NCBI RefSeq assembly: GCF_002234675.1
Contig: NC_019871.2
Location: forward strand, 20,368,604-20,432,603
Length of the DNA stretch: 64,000 nucleotides
Source of the DNA: Oryzias latipes
Taxonomy: Eukaryota > Chordata > Actinopteri > Beloniformes > Adrianichthyidae
Direction of reading: 5' to 3'
This document shows positions 1 to 10,000 of this stretch, piece by piece. The translations under genes were made by a program, and so were the position numbers. The first letter of the stretch is position 1. Each line of letters begins with the position of its first letter. Below the pieces are notes generated by a model. It saw nothing but the letters and a program-made list of their open reading frames with translations, did no database searches and had not been told where the DNA came from.

Positions 1-1260
1 CATGCAGAAAATATTGCTTAGTAGTACATAGATATGAACGAATGTTCAATGAACTTGTTTAATAGACATAGACAATGGACCAAAGACATAGACAGTGGAT
101 GCAAAAACATTTTCATATTTTTGGTACAAATGGAACCTCATAATTTTCAGTTTCAAGTTGTTGTATTTGTTTTTTTCAACACGTTTGACCCCATTTGGTA
201 CCACAAGTCTGCGCCGTCTTTGATGGAGTCGTTCTCATGTGGTTCAGCTGAAAGTAGCAAAGTTTACAGAATCAGGGAGAAGATCCCCTTTCCCCCCACA
301 AATGAAGGTGAAGAACTGAATCAGAAAATGTGCAACAGCGTCTGACCACTTCCTGCTTTTATGCCTGGGAAGTCCCCTATATTGGATCATTGTGTCGTTC
401 ACAAAATACAGTGAAATACTTGAGTTTGGTTTATTAGAAAAAAGAAAGAAAAGAAGCTACATTTGGTAAATAAATGATCTAAACTAGGGATCCTTTTTTG
501 TGCAGAACTGAACTTCATTTGTTTGGATTTAAAAACAAGGACACAGCTTTAAAAAAAAAAAAAGGTGCTGAATTAGTGAACTGTTGCAGCCTCAGAGCTA
601 ACAAAAGCTGCTGGTTACAGCTTTTTAACTTGAGTTTGAAAGAAATCTGAACATTTCTAAATGCAGCTTTGCCTTAATCATATGATTGACTTGGTAGACT
701 TTAGTAAAAAACAAACTAATTTGACAGAATTTGCTGCCTCAGCTGATAAAGTCTCTAAACACGTACCCGTAATCGAAAAGAATCCCTGTGTTTTGTTTTG
801 TTTTAAGAAAATTGAACAAAGGTTAAAGTTTTTTTTATGTTTTAAAAATAAAAATTCTGAAACTAAGCACAGAAACGGCAGCTTTACCGTGATCCGCGCG
901 GTTTTCTGAAGGAACCCTCTGAGCCAAATTCACCTAAACTTCACCCAGAATCCCCTGGTGTTAGTCTCTCACAGAATCGTCTCCAGTAGAGCTTCCAGTT
1001 TTTTGGATCTGTCATCTCATCTGGTTGTTTTGCAAATCGACCCCAAAGATGCAGAGGCGCTTAGAAAGTCCTTTCTTTTAAGTTGATCAAAATCTATACA
1101 TTTAATCAATTTCTATGTTTAAAAATAAGCTGTAATTAGTGCGGCTCAAAAGCTGAAGTTGTGATTTCAGAGAAACTCCCGGTCGCCCATCAGTTCAGTG
1201 AAATCCAGCGGTGAGTTTTGCAGAAGTGGCAGCTGACAAACATCTTTGTGTTTCCTTCAG
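1..1260. other. Upstream flank of il18, no gene recognised
   Basis: AT-rich sequence with no exon or protein family that I can identify. The open frames here are short and show no domain. A GTGAGT at 1211 and an acceptor-like TTCCTTCAG ending at 1260 could bound a 5' untranslated exon and a very short intron just before the il18 start codon. That intron would be only 50 bases, so this is weak, and the promoter and leader exon of il18 are not resolved. Confidence 0.5.
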
Positions 1261-4200
1261 ATGGAAGCCGTTACGCTCACATTTTTTGGAACATGTGAGG
1301 ATTTCTTCCTTTTTGAAGGTAAAGGACATTTCCTTCATTTTGAGTCTGTGGATGGAAAAGCTTCTTCTCAGAGACCTCCTTCTGTTTTCTCCCACAAAAA
1401 CATGCAGTCCTGCCCTCGCCTGTCTGTCAAGGAGCTCCAACATGTAAGCCGTTGAACTTCTCCATTTGTGAAATTCTAAGTGTTCTGGTTCTGCTATTCA
1501 AAAAATTGTGTCCCGTGAGAAAATTGGGCTTAAGTAATGGGTTGTGATGTCATTTCCTGTGCATCCATCCAAAAAGACGTCTCTTCCGTTAGCCCAGAAA
1601 GTGGAGACCAGTGAGTAGGAGGAGCAGCCACATGATACGTTCACACTGGGCTCGTTTGGAACATGGAAGGAAGCTGGAAACGCACATATACATGCTTTTT
1701 ACATGTTTGACCTTTCATTGAAAGCGGCTGCTTGAACACCTGTTTCTGAGCCCGGTGTGAACGTAGCAGAACCTGTCAACTTGATGATGAACCAAAAGCA
1801 ACTTTACATTTATCTTGATGTTGTAAACCCAGTGGTCCCCAACCCCCGGTACCGGTCCGCGGGTCATTTGGTTCCGGGCCGCACAGAAAAAATAAAATAA
1901 CTTGCATGACTTCCATTTTATTTACCGGTATTTCGGAATCTGAAAGTTGTTTTATTTTGAAAAATTGCCCATTTCTCTGTTACATCCGTTTATGTTACTC
2001 TTGACGCAGGCCAATTCGCTCGTCTTGGTCACGTGAAAGGATACCGCTAAAATAAAACCCAGGAACTAGCAAAATGAATAAAAAAAACAACCGTCTTTGG
2101 AAAGTTTCTTTGCTAAGTCGAAAAGGCCCAGCCAGGAGACAGAAAAAAAGAAAGCTACATTTAATAGACAGTATCAGGAGTCCTACTTGAAATACAGATT
2201 TATCCCAACGGGAGATTCCCATGCACCATCCAGCATAGTGGAGAGTTGGATTTTCCCTGCTCTTATTTTGAAGGCATGTTTAAATGTTGTAATAATAGCG
2301 ACCAGGGAGTGTTGCGGGCAGAGAGGACGTTGCTCATGTCATAATTCGTGTTTATTGTTATGTTTAGAAAATACCACAGTTTTCATGCAAGTCATATTAT
2401 TTTGTTGTACTGTAGTGTCGGTCACATGCACGTTTGGTCTGCTATCGGAGTTCCACAGGCTGCAGGGAATTAAATCAATCCCCTTTGCCTGCTTTGGTCA
2501 AAATAGGGTTGAGCATGGGTGTTTCTTTTTGCCTACGGGTCCTTTTATGTGGCAGTTATGTTGTTTCACCCTTTGTTATTTCTTCCTGTTGTTTACTTCT
2601 TTTTAGCACCATGAGTGTGGGAAGGGGAGAGGATGATGACACCTGTGCGATGTACAATGTTTAGCGTCTCAAAATAAAAGTGCAGAGTACATCTTATCAC
2701 CTGTCTCTAAACTTTATTGTAGCTTTGCTGCAGTGTGTGTCCGCCACATGTAACATACCGGTCCGTGAGAATTTTGCCAGACATCAAACCGGTCCGTGGC
2801 GCAATAAAGGTTGGGTGCCGCTGCTGTAAACCTGTAGAAGAAAAGGTTCTTGTGCCTCTCGGTGGACTGGAGCACAGGTTGAATTTGGTAACCTGGTTAT
2901 GTTTCTGTTTTCTTCAGGCTGTGAGGGAGACGGTTTCAGGATTTCTAAATGCTACCAGTCAAACTGCTGGATCCAAAGCAAGGAACAAAAGTTCTTGATT
3001 CTGCACAATACAGGGACTCTTGACGTTCAGGATCTTAACGCAGAACAACGGCAACAGTCAGGTTTGAACTTTTGCTTTTGATACAAGCATTATGGAGTGG
3101 GAAACTGACAGAAATGTTTTAGTTTTTTAGTTTTCCTCACAATTAGAATATAATTCTTGGCAAACACAACAATCTCTGAATAAGAGAATTGTCTAAAAAT
3201 CTTTTTTAACTGGATCTTTAATATATTTTACATTTTTAGGCCAACAATTAAAGAAATGGTCATTTATTGAATTGGTATAATAATACATTTATTCAGGATC
3301 ATTCTTTTATTCATTGCTTTGTCTTTAGATTGCATTCAACCAGCTTTTTTTTTTCCTTTTTCTTCTATCATTAGTCAGATCGAGGTGCTTGGATGAGATT
3401 TTTTGGGGGGTTTGTACCTGAACTTCTTTCCTCTGCTTGTCCTGTATTTTCTTAGAGTGCAGGTTCAACATCCAATACTACCAGAACACGTCCAGAGACG
3501 CCACCAAGAAAAGGCCGGTCATTCTGTACGCCTTCAAAAACGGCCAGACGGTGGCGGTGTGCTGCCATGACGAGCACACCATCTGCAGTCAACCAATGGT
3601 GAGTTTAAAGCTTTTATTTTGACATAGACAGGAACTTAACCAAAGGCATCTCCACACTGGACATATTCCCGGCTTGCATTAAAGCTGGAGGGAGGGGCAA
3701 CGTCTAACACAGCATGCCTTCCTATAGAAAGCTTTAGAGGTCACCTAGAGGTCACAATTCTTTCTTACTGTGCCTTTAAGCAAAAATTTCACCTTCGCCA
3801 CAAACTCCAAAAACTCAGCCAAATTTGCACCCACCAAGTACCCGGTGACAGTGAATTTTTGACACGATTACCCTGATCAGGGTGGCTGGGGAAGAGGGGG
3901 GGAGTAAAGGGTATGTAGCAGCCATTCAGCCAATGTGGGTTGGTCAAAAAAGGGCGGGAAGAGCCTGCGAGCCATACGGCGCTGCTCGTAGCTTTAATTT
4001 TAAAAACCGATTTTCTAATTCATTTTTTTGCCTGTTTTTATTTTTTGGTTTGTCAAATTTGGAGCTCCTGCAGCAAAAGCTGTGATTGGGTCAAAAAGGC
4101 CCCCTGTCTGAAGAGCAGGTGAATGCATGAGTGCCTTTCAAGGAACAGGTTGATCTGTCAGGACTTGTGAATGAGGGAGCAATCATCTGTGTTCTTATGT

Positions 4201-4453
4201 TCTGAAATGGAAAACCTGTCTCATTTATTGCCAGGATCTTCCCAACAACATCTGTGAGACGAAGCACAAGGCCTTGTTCTACCGGACCAAAGTCTCCACC
4301 AACCTCTACATGTTTGAGTCCTCCGTGTACACGAGCAGGTTTCTGGCCTTTGAGCCTCTGGATAACAACCCCTGCATTCATAAGCTGGTGTTGCGTAACA
4401 AAAGTGAAGATGAGGTGGACGAACCTTGCCAGGTCATCGTGTCTCAGATGTGA
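1261..4453 (+). CDS. il18: Interleukin-18 precursor
   Basis: Secreted IL-1-family cytokine made as an inactive precursor; in mammals caspase-1 releases it and it signals through the IL-18 receptor to MyD88. Coding exons are 1261..1318, 2918..3061, 3456..3598 and 4235..4453, joining in phases 1, 1 and 0 to give 187 residues (human is 193). The first donor is AAG|GTAAAG; the start is the ATG directly after an acceptor-like CAG. The IL-1/IL-18 fold signature is in the last exon: FESSVYTSRFLAFEP at about residues 142-156, ending ...VIVSQM and stop. No signal peptide is seen, as expected for this family. Asp24 in CEGDGF sits where mammalian IL-18 has its caspase site, so a 24-residue prodomain is inferred. 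Intron 1 carries a roughly 1-kb hAT element. A second GT donor at 1444 would put the message out of frame. Family assignment is strong; exon 1 is supported by phase and total length rather than by transcript data. Confidence 0.88.
1636..1765. repeat. Short MITE with TTCACAC-type inverted ends, copy 1
   Basis: Left end TACGTTCACACTGGGCTCG is matched in reverse by the right end GAGCCCGGTGTGAACGTA. The inside contains GGCTGCTTGAAC, shared with related copies at 8064..8438 and 30775..31337. It sits in il18 intron 1. Confidence 0.6.
1830..2824 (+). mobile_element. hAT-family transposon, internally deleted, in il18 intron 1
   Basis: The inverted ends CAGTGGTCCCCAACC and GGTTGGGTGCCGCTG match at 12 of 15 positions. 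They are flanked by an exact 8-bp target duplication TGTAAACC (1822..1829 and 2825..2832), the hAT hallmark. One extra C at 2824 separates the right end from the duplication. Inside, a + strand frame from about 2097 begins like the N-terminal region of ZBED5/SCAND3-type hAT transposases (ESFFAKSKRPSQ, then QESYLKYRFIPTGDSHAPS). It then runs into unrelated sequence, so the catalytic domain is gone and the element is non-autonomous. Confidence 0.85.
3753..3850. repeat. Dispersed repeat shared with 47746..47840
   Basis: The stretch reading TTCTTTCTTACTGTGCCTTT, then a run ending AAATTTCACC and a GCCACA...ACTC block, recurs in the same orientation in a fat1 intron at 47746..47840. Class not recognised. 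It lies in il18 intron 3. Confidence 0.45.
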
Positions 4454-4736
4454 AACGTGAAGCAGACGGTCGGTGCACCAGCTCTGATTTACTCTCACTC
4501 GGAAGACCTACTGGACCGGCATTGTGACTCCAAATTCTTTGTTTTAGAAAACATGACCACCTTCTAGACCAGGCGTCTGCAACAGGTGAAGCTACAAGAA
4601 CCCTTTGGTCCAGTTTCTTACAGACCAAAACGCAGCGAGAGCTGCAGAGCTCCACCTCAACCTAGAGAAAAATCAACTTTATATTTTTGTATTACCTAAG
4701 CCTTTTATGTATAAAATTAAGCTTTTAAATATTTAC

Positions 4737-4742
4737 AATAAA
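4737..4742 (+). terminator. il18: Polyadenylation signal for il18
   Basis: AATAAA 284 bases after the il18 stop codon. It is the first such hexamer downstream, and lies within sequence that looks like part of an hAT remnant (4570..5272). Confidence 0.55.
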
Positions 4743-4989
4743 TACACTAAAAGTATATTTTTATATAAATACCAAGTTCAACTTTCTTTATTTTTTGCAG
4801 ATTCACTGAAATTAATGTAAGAGTCTGAGACTTTTCTATCAACTATTCTCCTTGTACCATTTAGTTTGGGTTCATGAGTGAAAAAGCACACAAGAAATTG
4901 TGTTCAGCAGTCAGCAGTTGTACAAAAAGTTACTATAAAAATCTAAACACAAATGACAATTTAGTTGATTTATTCAAGCATTATTCTTT

Positions 4990-5200
4990 TAACCCTTGTG
5001 CTATCTTAGATGACCCCACCCTTACATTGACGTGTTCTCCCTACCATGACAAAGGTGGATAAAGGTGGAAAGATTTCATGTAATCCATGGACACCAGTGA
5101 AGATCACAAATCATTGAAGAAAAAAGGGTCAACGCACTGTCTAGTGGGTCTAGATGACCCAACTCCCAATGTTAAAGTGCCTAGGATAACACAAGGGTTA
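4990..5200 (+). repeat. Palindromic-ended MITE, copy 1
   Basis: Starts TAACCCTTGTGCTATC and ends GATAACACAAGGGTTA. The 211-bp body is shared almost base for base with copies at 7560, 9346 and 18338 (for example GTCTAGTGGGTCTAGATGAC and CCATGGACACCAGTGAAG). A TA dinucleotide flanks both ends, which fits a Tc1/mariner-type 2-bp target duplication. There is no coding capacity. It is inserted inside an hAT remnant. Confidence 0.85.
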
Positions 5201-5272
5201 GAGCTAAAGAGCCACAAGAAATGAAAAAAACAAAAACCATGTGGCTCCAGTGCCTCGGGTTGCAGACCCCTG

Positions 5273-5689
5273 TTCTGTTCAAGAGTTGTGCTAAAGTTTA
5301 TCGATTCTCATCGTTATTAATGAACACTTGGCACTTTTTAGAGGATCACTTCACATTGAACCCAACTCCTCCAGGACATGTTGCGTCAGGACACCTAAAG
5401 CTTCATCAAAACCAGAACGGTCTGCTGCGTGATTTGTATTTTTGGGGGAAATGTCTGACCAAGTGGGATCCTAAATAAAATGCTGTGAAATGGAAGCTGC
5501 TTGAGTGCAGCTGTAAGTTTTGTTGAATGTTCTCTTCTGGAGTTTTCCTCCTGAAATTATGAAAACCATAAAGAAAAATGTGAATACTGTTGGATTTTTT
5601 TTAAAGTACTTTTTCCATGAATTAAACACCACATTTACTGTTTTTCTCTGTTCTTTAGCATGATATAAAAATGTTTTTCAACATTCAAC
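5273..5689. other. Intergenic, nothing recognised
   Basis: AT-rich unique-looking sequence between the il18 downstream hAT remnant and a GC-rich repeat. I see no exon, RNA or repeat signature. Confidence 0.4.
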
Positions 5690-6320
5690 ATGGGGGCCTT
5701 GCGGCGGTCCTGCTGGCCCTGGCTTGGGTGGCGGGCTTGGTCGCCCGGGCGGCCGTTGTTCCCTGCCGGTTCCCGTGTGGCGTTGGGGGGATTCCGGCTG
5801 CCGCTGCTGCTGCGGCGGGGGTCTTGGGGTGGGGATGGCTGGGCACTCTCCCTCCTTCTTTTCACATTCCACCATCCATTTAGAAGAACATAAACACTCA
5901 CCTGAGCACAGGTGTTAGCTCACCTTTGCACTAACAGTTTGCATGACTGAAATATTTCACACTAGTTGGTTTTAAGGCATAAGTATGTGTGTGAACACTA
6001 TCTGTTTTGTGTACATGTCGACAGGTGGACATTTTTGCAGCTAGCAGGGGTGTTTATAACATTTGAGTGTGTGTGGACAGGCCTTTTTGTACTACATTTG
6101 AACCTTACCATAATGATTAACAACCAGTAAACTTGTTGCTTTATGCTGCTTCATGGTCTTATCCCCCTTCCCCTCCTATTATCACCCTCCTACCCCCCCC
6201 CCCCCTTCTCTAACATCCCTCTCTCTTCTTCCCTTCTTTCCTTTCCCGTCCGGTCCAACACCAAAGATTTTGAAACATGATTGAAATTAATAAAGTTTGG
6301 CCTCAATTACAAAAAGGGTT
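5690..6320 (+). repeat. Probable retroelement 3' tail
   Basis: A sharply GC-rich 5' part (about 5690..5850) gives way to a long untranslated-looking stretch with C-rich and T-rich tracts. It ends in AATAAAGTTTGGCCTCAATT and a short A-run. The abrupt composition change and the terminal AATAAA plus A-tract suggest the 3' end of a LINE-like element, and I recall similar text as a common fish repeat. The class cannot be fixed from one copy. The open frames in the GC-rich part look like by-products of composition. Confidence 0.45.
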
Positions 6321-6656
6321 TATTCAGTCATACCTTTGGTTTGTCTGAAGATTAATAACCCCTCTTGTTAAAGTAAAATATGTCCAACCCAAGAGGCCCT
6401 TAGCTCTCATCTGTCTGCCCAGCTGTTGGACAGGACAAGTTAAAAAAAAAAAAAAAAAAGTTTTTCAAGCGAGGATCTGGGATCCATGACTTTCAAAATA
6501 AAACACCACAGTGCATTGAATAAAGCTATGTTGCTAAGCTACATCAAACATACTTGTATTTTTTTTGTTGAGCTGATGAGTTAAGTGTTTCACCAAAACC
6601 TGTTCCTGCGGCTGGGAACTTGAGAAAAGTCAGAGCTTAAGGTGTTTGTAAATAGG

Positions 6657-6662
6657 TTTATT
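6657..6662 (-). terminator. sdhd: Polyadenylation signal for sdhd
   Basis: TTTATT on +, that is AATAAA on -, 435 bases past the sdhd stop codon. The sequence between (about 6640..7096) would be its 3' untranslated region. Confidence 0.5.
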
Positions 6663-7096
6663 TTTACACAGCGCTTAACGGCGGCAGAACATACGGTAGG
6701 TTCTGACTGTAGTAATGAACCGGCGCATTAAACAGGACGGCACCAAGACGTTTTGTGGCTCGTCTGCGGTAAAGAAGACGCTTCACCTCGGCCACAGACC
6801 CGCACGAACACGTCGGCGGGTCAGAGGTGTGACCGTGGGGTGGACCCAGTCATGGTTTTCCGATTGGAGAACAAAGATGTGTTCAATGAACAGATGTGAA
6901 GCAGCAGCTTCAGCTGCTTGTCTGGAGGCGGACATGAACTTCTACTGATGATTAAAAAAAGCATGCTGGAAATGAATAAACATACATTGAAGTACTTCTG
7001 TCAAATTATCCATTCATAGGAATTTACAAAGAACCCATCTTGTTCTTTACAATCTTTTCCCTGCAGGACATCCAAAGCCTGTCAGTCCAGAGGAGC

Positions 7097-10000
7097 TCAT
7101 TTGCTCCAGAGCAGAGCCACAGCTTTGCAAATCCCCACGTCATTGTAGTTGAAGTAACAAAGACCAGCAAAGGTGACGGTGGAGAGCAGGAAGAGCCCCG
7201 CTTTTGCCATCTTGACTTTGGTGTCTCCGTGGACGTAGTCTGTGAGAACCTGGTCAATCCCCCTACACACAAAAAACAAAAACACTTCTCAGAGTCTGAG
7301 CCTTTGAATGAACTTAGTGCTGCAAAAAAAAAGGAAGAAATAAATTAATCTGGAGAAAGTCATGATTTAAGGTTCATTATTAATGTTCTTCCAGGAAAAT
7401 AAAAAGAAAAGGACACAGAATCATCTACAAGTCTCTTCTTCTCAATGAACATCTGGGCTTTAAGCCTTTGGCACTTATACAGGTCAACCCCCATACGGGG
7501 GTGCGAGGTTTTTGAGTGGTCTGGTCCGTGGAGGGTCGTAGAGAGAAGCAGCTGCATCGTAACCCTTGTGCTATCCTAGGCACTTTAACCTTGGGAGTTG
7601 GGTCATCTAGACCCACTAGACAGTGCGCTGAACCTTTTTTCTTCAATGATTTGTGAACCTCACTGGTGTCCATGGATTACATGAAATCTTTCCACCTTTA
7701 TCCACCTTTGTCATGGTAGGGAGAACACGTCAATGGAAGGGTGGGGTCTTCTAAGATAACACAAGGGTTATGGGGAGTATAGGCGCGTCTTGGAGTTCCC
7801 TTGAAGCTCCTATGGTCACCTCCAGGGACGTCATGAAAATGGAACCTGCCATTGTTGTGAGTGTGGTAAACAAATTGTGAAGTATTTCTAAGGCTAATGG
7901 AAGTTGCATCCATTCATGACGCTGTGGAACGGTGTCCTTATGCCACTTCAGAAGTAAGTAAGGTGCGAGTATGAACGAATGGGGTGTGCATGTGATACAG
8001 AAGTGCCTCTAGGAAGTCCACATAAATCAGGTTCTGAATGTCTAATTTCCTCAATTCTGAAGCTATGTTCACACTGGGCTCAAAAATGTGCGTTCAAGCA
8101 GCCGCTGCTGCGTTCCAGCACCCCTGTAAACGTCTGCTTTCAGGCTCTAGGTTTAAACGCACAACTACTGAACACATGCTGAAAGTTAAACCAGTTGAAC
8201 TTTGACCAATCAGGGACACAGAAGTGCAAACCGTTTGCAAATTGATCATAAAGGAGAAAAAAATAATTGTGGTTTGTGACCGGCTGGAATTCTATGACAC
8301 CAAGTCTTTCATATGTCGGAACAGAGCCGTGAAAGAAACAGCCTGGACTACATGCGCTAGCATCAAGTAGTTCAACACGTTCAAAAATCCGCGGTCAGCA
8401 CATTCTTGAACACAGAACTCATGTCTGGTGTGAACAGAGGTTGACAGTCAGGCTGCAAGCCAAGAGTGGGCACTTATCACAGACTCCTTGTGCAGTCCAC
8501 AGGTTTAAGGGGGGGTTGAAGAAATGAAAAACCTCTATAAAATGCCTGAAACTCACCTCCTTCACCTTTACTTACCCGTTCGTGTTGTACAAGTGTTCAC
8601 TAGGACCTGTTGCCTGCAACATGCCCGTAAAAAAAAGTGTGCATGAATATTTTCTCTCTACGAGTTTCCCTAAGCGACCTACGACCTTGATATTTCATGA
8701 AAACCCTAATGCTCCTCTAAAGGTATTGAGGATCAACAGGAGGTCTCCTTAATAAGGTGGTATTAAGGGGAGAGTCATCAGCACTGTCGTCTCCTTTCTA
8801 ACACAAACTGTTGGTGACTGATCTTACAGACTGAAGTCAGTGATGACCAACCCAACTTCTGAAGAACTGGGTCAGTTCATCTGACCTAATTAAAAGGGAT
8901 TAATGTCCCTTTGATTTATCAGCTAGATGTTATTTTCAACCGTCTTAAGAAATTTCCCAGAGATCCTATTAAACATAAGCATCCATGAAAAGTGACACCT
9001 TTCCTCAAACCCTGGCTGTGCGTGAACAGATTGTATTCGACATGAATTAACCCAAAAGGACCTTTCTGCCCCGAGAGCCGTTGCTTTCTGGACTTACGGC
9101 TGGAATTTGCAGCTCAACACTAAAAGCCGTTTCTCAACCAGAATGAGAAACGTTCTCAGCTAGAATGTGACAGCTGTGCCGCCTGCTGCCCCGCTCCCAC
9201 TTCAACCTCCTGAAGAAGGTCGCTGAGCAAAGTCAGGACAAATCACAGAGAAGAATCGCTGCTTTTGACCTCAGTCACACAGAGATGATAGATGATACGT
9301 TCTGCTTATGCGCCAAAGGGGTAGACTAGAGGGCTTTTCTTAACATGACCCTTATGCTAACCTATGACCCCACCCTTCCATTGACGTGTTCTCCCTACCA
9401 TGACAAAGGTGGATAAAGGTGGAAAGATTTCATGTAATCCATGGACACCAGTGAAGATCACAAATCATTGAAGAAAAAAGGTTCAGAGTACTGTCTAGTG
9501 GGTCTAGATGACCCAACTCCCAATGTTAAAGTGCCTAGGATAGCACAAGGGTTAGGCCCATGCATCCGTCCAGGTTAGTGTTACCTCTATGAGCCTCCAT
9601 GGATCCGGACAATCCAAAAACCTGCAGCATCATACAGGCCATCCCCATGTACGAGTGCATGTGACTAAGGCTTAAACTAAGACTTATGAAATCTGAGGTT
9701 GATAAACTGTAAAGCAAAGAGATAAAAAGGGGAAATAGTCTGGAAATCTTTTTATTCTGAGTAAAAGGAAGTGAAAATGAACCGCTATTCCCGCAGTGAA
9801 ACAAATGCATTCAGGTCTCACCAGTGACCATGCAGGGTCAGCGCTGCAGCCAGAGAGTAGTCTATGACGGGGCCGGGGCTATAATATGCAACAGGGCCCA
9901 TGGCCAGCAGAGCGATGCTCAGCACCCGCTCGGCCGTCCAGTGCAGAGAGGCGGCTTTAGAGTCAGCTCCACCTGTGAACATAAATAAAAGAGGATCATC

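Larger units (their letters stand above)
4570..5272. mobile_element. hAT remnant downstream of il18, split by a MITE
   Basis: Left end CAGGCGTCTGCAAC and right end GTTGCAGACCCCTG are inverted with one mismatch in 14. The right side carries the GAGCTAAAGAGCCAC and CATGTGGCTCCAG text typical of the fish hAT family whose end reads CAGGGGTCTGCAACC. Flanking octamers TTCTAGAC and TTCTGTTC agree at only 5 of 8 positions, so the duplication is decayed or the boundary is off. The palindromic MITE at 4990..5200 is inserted inside. The left half is divergent, hence moderate confidence. Confidence 0.5.
7471..8478. repeat. Old dispersed repeat in sdhd intron 3, interrupted twice
   Basis: Text such as GTCATGAAAATGGAACC, the region around GCTGTGG...TCCTTATGCCAC, and CAGTCAGGCTGCA followed by GCACTTATCAC is found in the same order at 45236..45697. 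The copy here is split by the palindromic MITE 7560..7770 and by the TTCACAC-type MITE 8064..8438, while the 45-kb copy lacks both. Class unknown. Confidence 0.6.

Noticed and set aside
4990-5200. piggyBac-type assignment of the palindromic MITE from TTAACCC at the left end
   Set aside because: Only TA, not TTAA, is present at both ends of the copies with intact ends, so a TA duplication (Tc1/mariner-like) fits better.
5635-5918. Several Gly/Pro/Arg/Ala-rich frames on both strands
   Set aside because: Low-complexity frames in a GC-rich repeat segment, open in almost every frame, so composition explains them.
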